A DNA stretch of 64,000 nt, taken from assembly GCA_034336665.1 (NCBI GenBank), contig JAPFBE010000032.1, positions 2,914,001-2,978,000 on the forward strand, read 5' to 3'. The notes under the pieces were generated by a model that searched no databases, was not told the origin of the DNA, and worked only from the letters and a program-made list of their open reading frames with translations. Shown piece by piece: positions 55,362-64,000 of the stretch. The translations under genes were made by a program, and so were the position numbers. Source of the stretch: Luscinia megarhynchos (lineage: Eukaryota; Chordata; Aves; Passeriformes; Turdidae). Numbering within the stretch: the first letter of the stretch is position 1; each line of letters begins with the position of its first letter.

Positions 55362-56711
55362 TCAGTATCCCCAGCTCCCATCTTGGGCCCAGGTAGCTGG
55401 CCCATATGTTTCAATTATGTGTTCAGGGGGCCATTCTTCATCTCCCCATTTTTGGAACCCTCCAATCAATTCCCTTTTGTTTCTCTTTAAGTCCTCATAA
55501 ACTGATGTTCCTAATTGGTCTCCCTTTGGTCCTGGTAAAAGAAAAAATCCTGGCTGTATAATTCCCAGAGTACAACTCCCTTTCCACTGGGAAGGGAGTT
55601 CAGGGCCCACTCTTTTCCCACAAACCCAAAATAAGCCATCAGGTGCATTCCAATAATAATTTTTTTGTTGATTTATGTTTTCCCAAAATTTGGATATTTC
55701 TGGGATTCCATAGTAAGGATTTTTGCCTGTATCATTACATTGAAAATGTCTAATTCTGTCATTATATGCACACTTTTCCCTTTTTGTTTTTCCCTGGGTG
55801 CAATACTGGGTTGGTTCCTCTGGGATCCACCACGTCAATGTTCCATTACTTACTTTGTATCTCTTACAAGGGGTATTTCCTACTTCTTTATGAAAATTTT
55901 TGCAAGTGCGCCAGAGACATTCTTCCCCTATCACTGTTGAACTTAAAATCCACCCTTCTGGTCGCCTTCCCCCCTTGGTATTTGTCTGGTTCCACTTAAG
56001 GAGTTCAATTGGACCTAAGCTACTGCCTTTCCATGGCCATTCTTCTGACATGAGAGCCCTCCCACAGACCCAGCAGTTAATTATGTTAAGCTCTTTACTT
56101 ATTCTTTCACCTAGTTCTACAAATTGGTTCTTTCCCAGTCTCGAGATATCTATCTCTCCTTCCAGTTGCTTTTCAAGTTTTGCGTACAAATTTTGAAGTG
56201 AAATTAGTACAATTTTAGACTGTGGTGCTATTTTTCCTTTTATATTTATTAATTGTTCTTTTACCAAATCTTGAGCCTTACTGTTAATGATATATGTAAA
56301 ACAAATCCATTTCTCTCCTTTTGGCCATTCATTTTTCAATTTGTCATCACTTATTCCAAGGTTTTCTGCAATCTAATATTTTTTCCCATTGTGTTCACAA
56401 GTACTTAATTTGGATGGGTTATAACAGTGGCTGTTGACATGGGTATGTGTAATAAGGAAAGAACCTCAGTGTCTTTCCATGTACAGCTTCCGGTAGCATC
56501 TGTAACATGGCCTTGCCGACCTCTCAACAGGGAAAAGGCAAAAAATGAGTGACAGAAAAAGGAATAACAGAGGTCTGGTATGGCTTATACCTCCACCTCC
56601 CATGCCTATGGGGTTGCAGCCCACAGCAGGTGTTATGATCTTCTCAGTGGCAGATACAGAGGCCAATCCGGTTTTGCCCTCTATTTCCTTGTCACTTGCT
56701 GTTTTTGACAC
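55362..56711 (-). pseudogene. env: env leader and SU subunit of provirus B
   Basis: ORF 56466-56711 gives a leader with a hydrophobic signal (PLLFLFLSLIFCLFPV). ORF 55362-56339 (325 codons, another frame) is most of SU, with INCWVCGRA (the CXXC motif used by gamma-type SU for its bond to TM), several N-glycosylation sites and many cysteines. It ends in a furin-type RNKR site followed by ELIGGFQKWG. The two ORFs are separated by a frameshift and stop near 56340-56460. SU would bind the host receptor; the gene is broken at two or more places. Confidence 0.85.
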
Positions 56712-56985
56712 TCCTTAGCTGTAGATTCTGTTTCCCCAGCTCAGGTATTTCCCAGTCAACAGGTATTAGTAACTCCCATGCACAAAATAAAATTACTATT
56801 TTAGTGGTTCTTAATTTTATCTGGATAGGGACAAGATTTGGTATTCAGAACTTCTTATAATGAGACTGCTAATTGTATGTCTTACAACATCAGTTTTATA
56901 ATTTAGGCCTTTTATATTTAATCCAGTGAGTATGTTCAATGTTTAGAACGAGTCAGGATATATCGTGTGACATTGATGGAAGTTG
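56712..56985 (-). other. Spacer between pol and env of provirus B
   Basis: No coding signal. It presumably held the env splice acceptor. Confidence 0.4.
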
Positions 56986-57935
56986 TCATTTGGGTTCTCC
57001 CAATTTGTCACCAACTAGTCCTTTCTTAAGAGTCAATTTAGTGTCACCAGGTTCATATATTATGGTCCACTCTTTAGGTTTCTCCACAGGTCCTTTGATT
57101 CTGCTAACGTGGATCCACCTGTGTTCCCTGGTCCGGACAGCGGCTTCAGTTGTCAGCAATACCTGAAAAGGACCTTCCCATTGTGGGGTTAAAGATTGTT
57201 CTTTCCATGTCTTTACCAGTACCCATTCGCCTGGCTGGATATTGTGGATTTTAAAATCTAGAGGTGTGGTTTGAGGGATTATTCCTTTTAATCGCAAATT
57301 TTCAAGGGTTGTTGCAATTGTGTTGATATATCCTCTAACACTCTTTTCCCCTAATTCATAAGTGGCAGTTTCATGTTGGGTGGTCAGAAAGGGTAACCCA
57401 AACATCATTTCATAAGGTGACACTCCTAGGTCTGACCTAGGTTGTGTTCGGATCCTCAATAGAGCCAAAGGTAAACATTTCACCCAGGACATCTGGGTTT
57501 CAATCATTAATTTTGTTAGAGTTCTTTTTTAAGTCTGATTCATCCTTTCTACCTGGCCCAAACTTTGTGGATGCCATGGTGTATGCAATTCCCACCTTAT
57601 TCCCAAAGTTTGAATTATCTGCTGTAGAACTTTTGATGTAAAATGTGTTCCTCGGTCTGAGTCTATTCTATTAACCATTCCATACCTGGGAATAATTTGT
57701 TCCAAAAGAGTTTTACAGACCACATTAGCTGTGGCTCTGACAGTGGGAACAGCTTCCACCCAATGAGTTAGATGGTCTGTTATTACTAATAAAAACTTTC
57801 ATCTCTGTACTTGGGGAAGTTAAGTGAAGTCTACTTGAATACTTTGAAATGGTCGGAGTGCTAATTCACAGCCTCCAAGCGTTGTTTTTCTCATTACCTT
57901 TTTATTTACCTTTTGACAGATTATACATCTTTCAG
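56986..57935 (-). pseudogene. pol: pol: integrase of provirus B
   Basis: ORF 57529-57759 holds the catalytic core part IDSDRGTHFTS and GQVERMNQT (second Asp and Glu of DDE). ORF 56986-57507, same frame, holds GVSPYEMMFG and the C-terminal module PQWEGPFQVLLTTEAAV, the GPY/F module of gamma integrases. The first Asp lies in 57760-57935, which is interrupted by stops. The two ORFs are separated by one stop. Confidence 0.9.
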
Positions 57936-58593
57936 TTACTTTTTTTCTAATCCAAAAATCCCAATACACCCGTAATTCCTTAGGAAGTGATCACAGAGAG
58001 CTTGAGTACCCCAATGAGTCTTTTGATGCATATCTTCTAATATTTTTCTAGTAAGTGCCTTTTTAAGTAATTGCCTGCCATCAGGAAGCTTCCATTTCCC
58101 AGATTCGTCTGACTTTCCCCCTATCCTACTTAATTCTTTTTCTTCGGCTTCATTAAATTTTGGAATTGCTAATTCTTCCCTTTCTGGGGTCAAAATTAGC
58201 ATGACTTTCTCGACCCCATTTTCTGCTGCATCTTTAGCTTCTTGATCTGCCAAGTTCTTTCCCCTTATTTCTGGAGTCATTCCCTTTTGATGTCCCTTGA
58301 TATGTACCACAGCTATTTGCTCAGGCAGTTTCAATGCCTCTAAAATTTCCAAAATGAGGCCCTCATGTATTAATCCCCTTCCTTTTGAATTGAGTAACCC
58401 CCTTTCTTCCCAAATTTTTCCGAAAGTGTGTACTACCCCAAACGCATACCTCGAGTCCGTATATATGGTTCCCTTTTTATGTTTTAAATATTCCAATGCT
58501 CTTTTTAGAGCATATAACTCACAGGTTTGAGCTGACCAATAGGAAGGTAGCTTTCCTTTTTCAACAGTTTGCATATTTTTTTCCATCAATTAA
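57936..58593 (-). pseudogene. pol: pol: RNase H and integrase zinc domain of provirus B
   Basis: A 217-codon minus ORF: AQTCELYALKRAL (catalytic Glu), IYTDSRYAFGVVH (Asp), HIKGHQKG and NLADQEAKDAA (terminal Asp). After a linker comes HQKTHWGTQAL, the start of the integrase HHCC domain. It is in a different frame from RT and the integrase core, so there are frameshifts on both sides. Confidence 0.9.
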
Positions 58594-59877
58594 AGCATAT
58601 CCTGACATCCTTTTTCCTTGTAAACATCTGGAGGAACCATCAACATATATTTTTTCCCCTTCCAGGAGGGCCTGTTCTTCCTGATCTTCTCGAATCTTTG
58701 TTTGGTATTGGATAATTTCTAAACAATCATGTGCCAAATTACTTTTTGGTTCCCCATATAGAAATTGAGCTGGGTTTAAACTTTTGTTTATTTTTAGTGT
58801 CAAATCATTACTGTCTATTAAAATTGCTTCATACTTTAACATTCTAGAATCTGTTAACTATTTTTCAGCTTTCTGGATTAGCACATTTCGAACTGCATGG
58901 GGTGTACACACAATCAGTTTATTTCCAAAAGTGAGCTTATGGCTTTCCTCCACTAGAATAGCAGTAGCTGCTATAGCTTGGATAAATACCGGCCAGCCAT
59001 GGCTTACTGGATCCAACATTTTTGATAAATAGGCAATTGGTCTTTTCACCCCTCCCCATTTCTGAGTCAGAACTCCATGAGCCACTCCATTTTCCACATT
59101 GACATACAGATGAAAGGATTTTTCCAATGAGGGTAAGCTTAAAGCTGGTACTGAGGCTAATTTTAACTTCAATTCTTCTAATTTTTCATCATCTTCTCTA
59201 GTCCACTACACATCATCTCCCTCGGTCAATTTTTCATACAAAACCTTTATTGCCTGTGTGTACCCTTCAATCCATATTCTACAATAACCCAATAATCCAA
59301 GCAGTTTTCTAATTTCCCTTTTTAAAGAGGGAGGAGGAAGAGATAAAATCCCTGCAATTCTTTCAGAGTTTAGCTTTTGGCTACCTTTGCTTATTAAATG
59401 CCCAAGATACTTTACTTCTGTTTCCACAAACTGTAGCTTTCCCTTTGACACTCTTAATCCCTCTTCTCCCAGAAAATTAAAAAGTTTTATAGTAGCCTCC
59501 CTAACTTGAACCTCAGCTTCCTCGGATAATAAAAGATCATCCACATATTGGACAATTTGTACTCCAGGAGTGGAGAGGGTTTGTAATATTGTTTCTAAAG
59601 CTTGCCCAAATAACCTTGGAGATTCTGTAAAACCCTGTGGTAGTTTTGTCTACCTTAGTTGCTGTTTTCTCCCAGTTTTTGGATCTTCCCACTCAAAGGC
59701 AAAAATATCCCAGCTCTCTTCTGCTAGTGGACATGCCCAAAAAGCATCTTTAAGGTCCACTTCACTAAACCACTGATTCTGGGGTGGGATTTTGCTTAGA
59801 AGGGTATAAAGGTTGGGTACCACAGGATAACAGGTCCGAGTTCTCTTGTTAACCTCCCGTAAGTCCTGTACTAATCT
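58594..59877 (-). pseudogene. pol: pol: reverse transcriptase of provirus B
   Basis: Minus strand, one frame with several stops: DLKDAFW (first catalytic Asp) near 59755, LPQGFTESPRLFGQAL near 59640, and YVDDLLL near 59545. Then come thumb and connection ORFs 59206-59544 (KYLGHLISKGSQ), 58858-59172 (SLEKSFHLYVN) and 58561-58842, which ends with the first RNase H Asp motif YVDGSSR. Stops fall at about 59878, 59660, 59203 and 58858, so it is inactive. YVDD is the gamma-type motif. Confidence 0.9.
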
Positions 59878-61047
59878 CTATTTCCCATCAGGCTTTTTTA
59901 CTGGCAGGATAGGGGTATTATGAGGCGAAATACAAGGTTCCAATGTCCCATCCTTTATTAGTCCCTCTATCACTGGCTTTAAGCCTTCTCGCCCTTCTAA
60001 AGATATAGGGTACTGACGTACACGTATGGGACATTCTTCTCTCTCAATTGTGACCCTTATGGGGTCAATATCCAGCCCTCCCCTATTTCCTTCCCCAGCC
60101 CACACTATTTTATTTATTTTTTCCTCATCCTCCTGGTTTAAAATTCTATCTGTCATTCTCCCTTCTTCTGGTATCACCCCTATTCCTATCTTTACCTGTA
60201 AATCTCTCCCTAATAAGTTGCTGCCTGCCCCAGGAACTAATAAGACATCCTCCAGCCAAATTTTTGTTTCCCCCTCAATTATTATATCTTTAATGATAGG
60301 CACTGTGAACTCTTCTCCTTTTGCCCCTGTTACTTGTGTCGTGTCTTTACTTATATTACAGCCTTTTGGGGCTTTTAATAGGCAGGTTCTCTCTGCCCCT
60401 GTGTCAGCCATAAACTCTAATTTCTCCCCCTGGGGACCTATTTTAAAAGTTGCAATGCTCTTTTCTAGTTTTGGGGAAGCATCAGAGGAAGTCTGCCGTT
60501 TGACAAAACTCCTTGTTTTTTGGTATGATGCTTCTCCTTTAAGGGAGGAGATGCCTTGGACAGCCGAGTCCATTGTTGATAAGGGAACAGTGACAGAGGT
60601 AGGCGTTCCCTTGCCTGAGTCCTCCGAGGACAGGGAGGGTGTGTGGGCAGGGACTGCCACCAGAACCGCTGACAAGGCAGATCCTTCCAGCGAAAACCAG
60701 ACCGAGGCACAGACAGCCGCATGGTTCATGGCAGCCGGAGCAGCGGAGTCCAACACGGCTGAGCCGGGGATGGCCGGGAATGGGACAGCCGGGGCAGCTG
60801 TGGGATAGGCGGGTGGGAGGGGAACCGCTGGCGCTGCTAGCGTGGCGGCTGGGGCGGGAGCCATGGCGGGAGGAGCGGGCGGGAGTGGTGCTGCTTGTGC
60901 TGCCGTGAAGGCAGGTGAGAGCGGTGCCGTGGGGATTGTCGCCATAAAGGAGGGCGGGGATGGTGCTAACGGTGCCAGTGGGGGACCCAGGGCGGCCGGG
61001 GCAGGGGCCAGAGCGTGCGGTGCTGGGGGGAACGGGGGAGGCAACAT
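59878..61047 (-). pseudogene. Gag remnant fused to protease of provirus B
   Basis: A 389-codon minus ORF. Residues 1-110 are an extreme Pro/Ala-rich tract, as in the gamma Gag linker (p12-like). There is then a short stretch without capsid features, followed by protease: FMADTGAERTCLL (catalytic DTG) and LLGRDLQVKIGIG. The end is the start of RT (PISLEGREGLKPVIEGLIKDGTL, then a stop after KKPDGK). No major homology region and no CCHC knuckle are present, so capsid and nucleocapsid are deleted and the remaining gag is joined to pro. The plus-strand ORF 60026-60808 is only its mirror. Confidence 0.85.
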
Positions 61048-61049
61048 TT

Positions 61050-61448
61050 CTAGGGGGTCCCAGTTTTTTCTTTCTTTTTAGTTTCTGATATTTTATAAAT
61101 TTTTACTCCTAGTGGCTCTTTTTCTCTTATCCAGCATGCAGCATATTCTCCTTCCGGGTTAACCAGTTCTTTTGAATTTACAAATGTGTTTAAAGCCTGG
61201 CAAATCCAAGCCTCAAAAGACCCATATCTTGGCCAGAAAATATGGTCAGATCTTATTTCCGTTTTTGCCCATTCTATCATACAAAACTGAATTATCTTTA
61301 CTTTTTCCTTTTCTCTTGTAGAAGGATCAGCCTCCCAGTTATCTAACATAATTCCCAAAGGGCTATCTTCAGGTATCTCTACTGGCACCTTTTTATCCCC
61401 TGTTTCTCCTGAGCATTTTTTACTATTTTTTTTTGTCCCATTTCTCAA
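61050..61448 (-). pseudogene. gag: gag matrix region of provirus B
   Basis: A 132-codon minus ORF with LGIMLDNWEADPSTREKEK and MIEWAKTEIRSDHIFWPRYG, typical of gammaretroviral matrix. The frame opens at TTG, while the likely authentic start, ATG GGA CAA (M-G-Q, the myristoylation context), is at 61441 in another frame. An A9 run just after that start separates the two frames, so an indel there is likely. It ends at a stop at 61050, and the next gag part lies in yet another frame. Confidence 0.85.
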
Positions 61449-62296
61449 GATTTTATCTATTTGCCCCTGTCCTCTTTCCTACTTCCCCAACACTGCAATA
61501 TTACTCCTTTCTTCCCCACAACAGTGTATTCCACCTTATTTTATAAAATTAAGATCAATAATCAGTACCATATACACTTTCATTCATTCACACTCACAAC
61601 AAGACACAAACACAAAAATAAGGTACCTCTTACTTTTAAAGTTAGTTCTTAATATTTACTCAGGGGTATAAAACCTCCAAATCCCAGACGTCTTAGTTCT
61701 TTGACATAGCACAAATGAAAGCCCAGGTTTCCTGGATTTTCCTTTCTCAACCCAGAAGCCCTTTTTTTTTTTTTTTTTTGTTCCCGTTTCCCAGTGGATT
61801 GTACCAGGAAACCCTCAGCTCCCTCCAAGGGGTCCTCAGCCCCTCCCCCGGTCCCCCGGGACCCAGTCCTGATTACCCACGGGGGAGAATTCTTTCACTC
61901 TTTTTCTCTCGCTTCGTTTCCTCAATGACTGAGTGTCTCGCGACACTTCAGAACTGTAGCTCTCGGAAACTCCGCACTCGCTTCGCAGGTCTGGGGTAAG
62001 CAGCCCGCGTCTCAAACACACAGCACTCGTCCTTCCCCCATCTCCGCCTCCCCGAACGATACTTACAATCCTTTTTCTTGTCCGGGTCTTAGTGCACAAG
62101 AATTGTGAGGCTAATGCCGCGGTCTTAGGGAGCCCTTTTCCTTCTCCTTTTGCTTTATTTGCCTCCTTTTTGTCCTTTGGATAGTCCGACCTGCAAATCC
62201 CAATCCACACCAGGAGAAGCGGAGTGAAGCTGCCGAAATCGGGTGGGGCGTGCCACTCGCTGTGGGACCCCTGGGGTCTTGAAGGCGAGGTGTCGA
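61449..62296 (-). other. 5' leader of provirus B
   Basis: About 850 bp between primer-binding site and gag, GC-rich near the LTR. A plus T-run (61770-61788) reads as poly-A on the sense strand. A minus ORF (61836-62315) begins inside the primer-binding site and has no recognised domain. This is where the packaging signal and splice donor of a gammaretrovirus would be. Confidence 0.5.
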
Positions 62297-62314
62297 ACCC
62301 GGGACGAGCAACCA
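62297..62314 (-). other. Primer-binding site of provirus B
   Basis: The minus strand reads TGGTTGCTCGTCCCGGGT two bases after the LTR. It resembles the proline-tRNA site common in gammaretroviruses (TGG..GCTCGTCC.GG) but with TT for GG and an extra C, so the primer may be a different tRNA. Confidence 0.65.
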
Positions 62315-62316
62315 AC

Positions 62317-62580
62317 TGTGAAAAACACGGTTCACTGTTTTGGGAGAATTAAAAGGTTTAATAAAATGACAATAGGAGACATTCATAAAGCAAAGGGTTA
62401 AAATGGCCAGGTGCTTGGCATGCTGCCAAGAGCACACCACTGCTTCAGGAACATCCCTTTAAATATGTTTTACCATCCATCCATTTGTTACATATCCATA
62501 GACCTTCATGCATAGTCAACTGTTTCTGGGAACTGTTTAGCATGGCCACTCCTTGGGTCCACCTTTTTAGACCATGGGTG
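62317..62580 (-). repeat. 5' LTR of provirus B, interrupted by provirus C
   Basis: It aligns with 54163-54430 at high identity (only scattered differences in about 264 bp) and stops at CCATGGGTG, exactly where the LTR of provirus C begins. Confidence 0.85.
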
Positions 62581-63211
62581 TGTTCAAGTTTAGGACAAAT
62601 TAGGGGAAAGACCTCCAAAGGAGCCCCCCCAGAGAGTATACATCCCCACAATTCCTTCCTTCACCGGGCTCGGAAAGAATTCTTCTCAGGGGAAAGTGGA
62701 AAAAACTTATTTATTAACAAACACAAGAGAAACACTTCCCAGTACAGACCCAATGACAATAAAAACGTTTTCACCGAGAAAGAGACAGCAAAGGTGGATG
62801 AACTCAGACGGTCTCCGCTGGGAAGGGCAAAAGCTCCTTTCGCAGTCTTCCAGAGGCAGTCTCTGATGTTCAGATCCCCCCGTCCGGAGCCAGTGCTGAT
62901 CTTCGGGATGAGGGGAAGAAGGGAGAGAGAAGGAAAAAAAAAAAAAAAAAAAAGTCAGCTGGGCCAGCAGCCGGGGAGCAAGCGGCAGAGCCAGCGGGGC
63001 AGCGGCAAAGCCAGCGGGGCAGCGCAAGCCGGGGCAGCAGGAGCTGGGGACAGCAGAAGCGGCAGCGGCAAGCCAAGCAGCCCAGCAACAGCAGCCCCCA
63101 GCAGCCGGGGGCCCCCCGGAGCGGGGGAGGAACGGCCACGGCGGCAGGCAGCCCCATGCGGACAGCGAGGGGGGGCAGGGAGAGGAGTAGACATAATACT
63201 AACCCGAGACA
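62581..63211 (-). repeat. 3' LTR of provirus C, 631 bp
   Basis: It runs TGTTCAAGTTTAGG to AACCCGAGACA. A minus AATAAA is seen as TTATTTATTAAC near 62707. Its U3 contains a 20-base A run (62934-62953) and tandem-like GCAGCGGCAA/GCCAGCGGGG repeats (62965-63060). Confidence 0.85.
62965..63060 (+). repeat. GC-rich tandem-like repeat in LTR of provirus C
   Basis: Repeated AGCCAGCGGGGCAGCG words. Causes spurious Ala/Gly/Arg-rich ORFs on both strands. Confidence 0.7.
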
Positions 63212-63372
63212 TTCCACCCCTTATCCCGCATCGTGAACATTGACACACGATTGGGATATATACACCCACTATACAATGTAAAAGCTTTCATCTATTTCCT
63301 CAAACCAACACTTACACGTTTCCTCTCATTTTACTTACTCAGGCTTTCAACACCTACATATTTCCTTCTGTC

Positions 63373-64000
63373 TCACCCCACAATCAGATCTCCCTGAGGT
63401 ACACATCGTGTTGTTCCATCTTTCTGCATTATCCACCACGTACATCCTGGTCCTTGAGCAAAGACAATCCCACGAATGGGTTTGCCTGTACTCGAGGCAG
63501 GATTAACCCATACTGCCTTTCATAACAAACCTCTAACTTGGGCCACTGGGACTTTATCTCCATCCACTATATTAAGGCACTCAGACTGGGCAGGACCTGC
63601 TCGGTTGATGGAACCTCTGGTGTTAACTAACCAAGTAGCCTTTGCTAGATGTTGTTCCCAGTTTTTAAAAGACCCCCCACCCAATGCTTTCAAGGTGGTT
63701 TTCAACAATCCTTTGTACCTCTCCACTTTACCTGCAGCTGGTGCATGGTAAGGGATGTGGTACACCCACTCAATACCGTGTTCCCTAGCCCAGGTGTTGA
63801 CAAGGTTATTCTTAAAATGAGTCCCATTGTCTGACTCAATCCTCTCAGGGGTACCATGCCTCCAAAGGATCTGCTTTTCCAGGCCCAGGATGGTGTTGCA
63901 GGCAGTAGCATGGGACGCAGGGTAAGTCTTCAACCAGCCAGTGGTGGCTTCCACCATGGTCAGCACATAACGTTTACCCTGGCGGGTCTGAGGCAGTGTG
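63373..64000 (-). pseudogene. pol: pol: integrase of provirus C, partial
   Basis: Minus ORF 63520-63966 holds MVEATTGWLKTY, RIESDNGTHFKNN (catalytic Asp in intact DNGT context), YHAPAAGKVERYKG (catalytic Glu) and ALGGGSFKNWEQH. One stop at about 63520 interrupts it before the C-terminal segment with RGIVFAQGPGC, which ends at 63373-63375. The N-terminal part lies outside the window. It has fewer lesions than the copy in provirus A. Confidence 0.88.

Larger units (their letters stand above)
54163..62580 (-). mobile_element. Provirus B, gammaretrovirus-like
   Basis: Minus-strand provirus with 3' LTR (54163-54718), TM, SU, integrase, RNase H, RT with YVDD, protease, a shortened gag, leader, primer-binding site and a truncated 5' LTR (62317-62580). 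The gag-pro-pol-env order, YVDD, CXXC in SU and a GPF motif in the integrase tail are gamma traits. It sits inside the 5' LTR of provirus A, and its own 5' LTR is interrupted by provirus C. Confidence 0.9.
62581..64000 (-). mobile_element. 3' end of provirus C (ERV-L-like), continues beyond the window
   Basis: A complete 3' LTR (62581-63211), a purine-rich AAGGGGTGGAA next to its U3 end, and the integrase end of pol (63373-64000). There is no env. The integrase is a close relative of that in provirus A. It lies inside the 5' LTR of provirus B. Confidence 0.85.

Noticed and set aside
60026..60808. Plus-strand 260-codon ORF
   Set aside because: Mirror of the protease/Pro-Ala ORF on the minus strand; no domain and low-complexity Ala/Gly end.
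62485..63243. Plus-strand 252-codon ORF with Lys and Ala/Gly/Arg-rich runs
   Set aside because: Crosses from the LTR of provirus B into the LTR of provirus C and translates the poly-A and GC repeat.
1..64000. tRNA, rRNA, CRISPR, bacterial operon or phage features
   Set aside because: None seen; splice-signal, LINE and LTR content is eukaryotic.

Overview
This is vertebrate nuclear DNA, almost certainly from a bird. The evidence is several CR1 LINE copies with the avian-style 3' end, avian-type ERV LTRs in nearly every kilobase, and a single CpG-island first exon that ends in a consensus splice donor. No intact host protein-coding gene, rRNA, tRNA or CRISPR array was seen. Such ERV density is typical of the avian W chromosome or of heterochromatin; that placement is inference.

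Layout. 1-4160 (+): 3' end of a provirus, with the pol tail, an env frame broken by only two stop codons, and the 3' LTR. 4161-4566 is an inverted fragment of the same LTR family. 4721-9623 (-): a decayed small provirus D with 308-bp LTRs, a gag remnant and no recognisable pol, itself hit by two LTRs. 9624-15666: stacked solo LTRs, several with target-site duplications (TSDs). 16264-26374: CR1 copies in both orientations, cut by solo LTRs that carry further LTRs inside them. 26375-32890: more LTRs, a CAGCTACTGG minisatellite and nested solo LTRs. 32891-40000: the least repeat-rich part, with a CpG island, a probable noncoding first exon (donor at 35281/35282) and intron-like sequence. 40226-47900: CR1, LTRs and microsatellites.

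48021-64000 (-) is a three-level nest. Class III (ERV-L-like) provirus A has LTR, gag, PR, RT, RNase H and IN but no env. Its 5' LTR is interrupted by gammaretrovirus-like provirus B (MA, Pro/Ala-rich gag remnant fused to PR, RT, RNase H, IN, SU, TM). The 5' LTR of B is in turn interrupted by provirus C, a relative of A that runs off the window. Every retroviral gene carries stops or frameshifts, so nothing here appears able to act as a virus.

Integration order can be read from interruptions and TSDs. TSDs of 4 bp (gamma-like: CTCT, GTGG) and 5-6 bp (AGGCGT, CCCTCT, CCTCT, GGGAT, GGTGG, GGGAGC) show that several retroviral classes were active. The host promoter at 34.6-35.7 kb is the only sequence with a clear non-transposon function.
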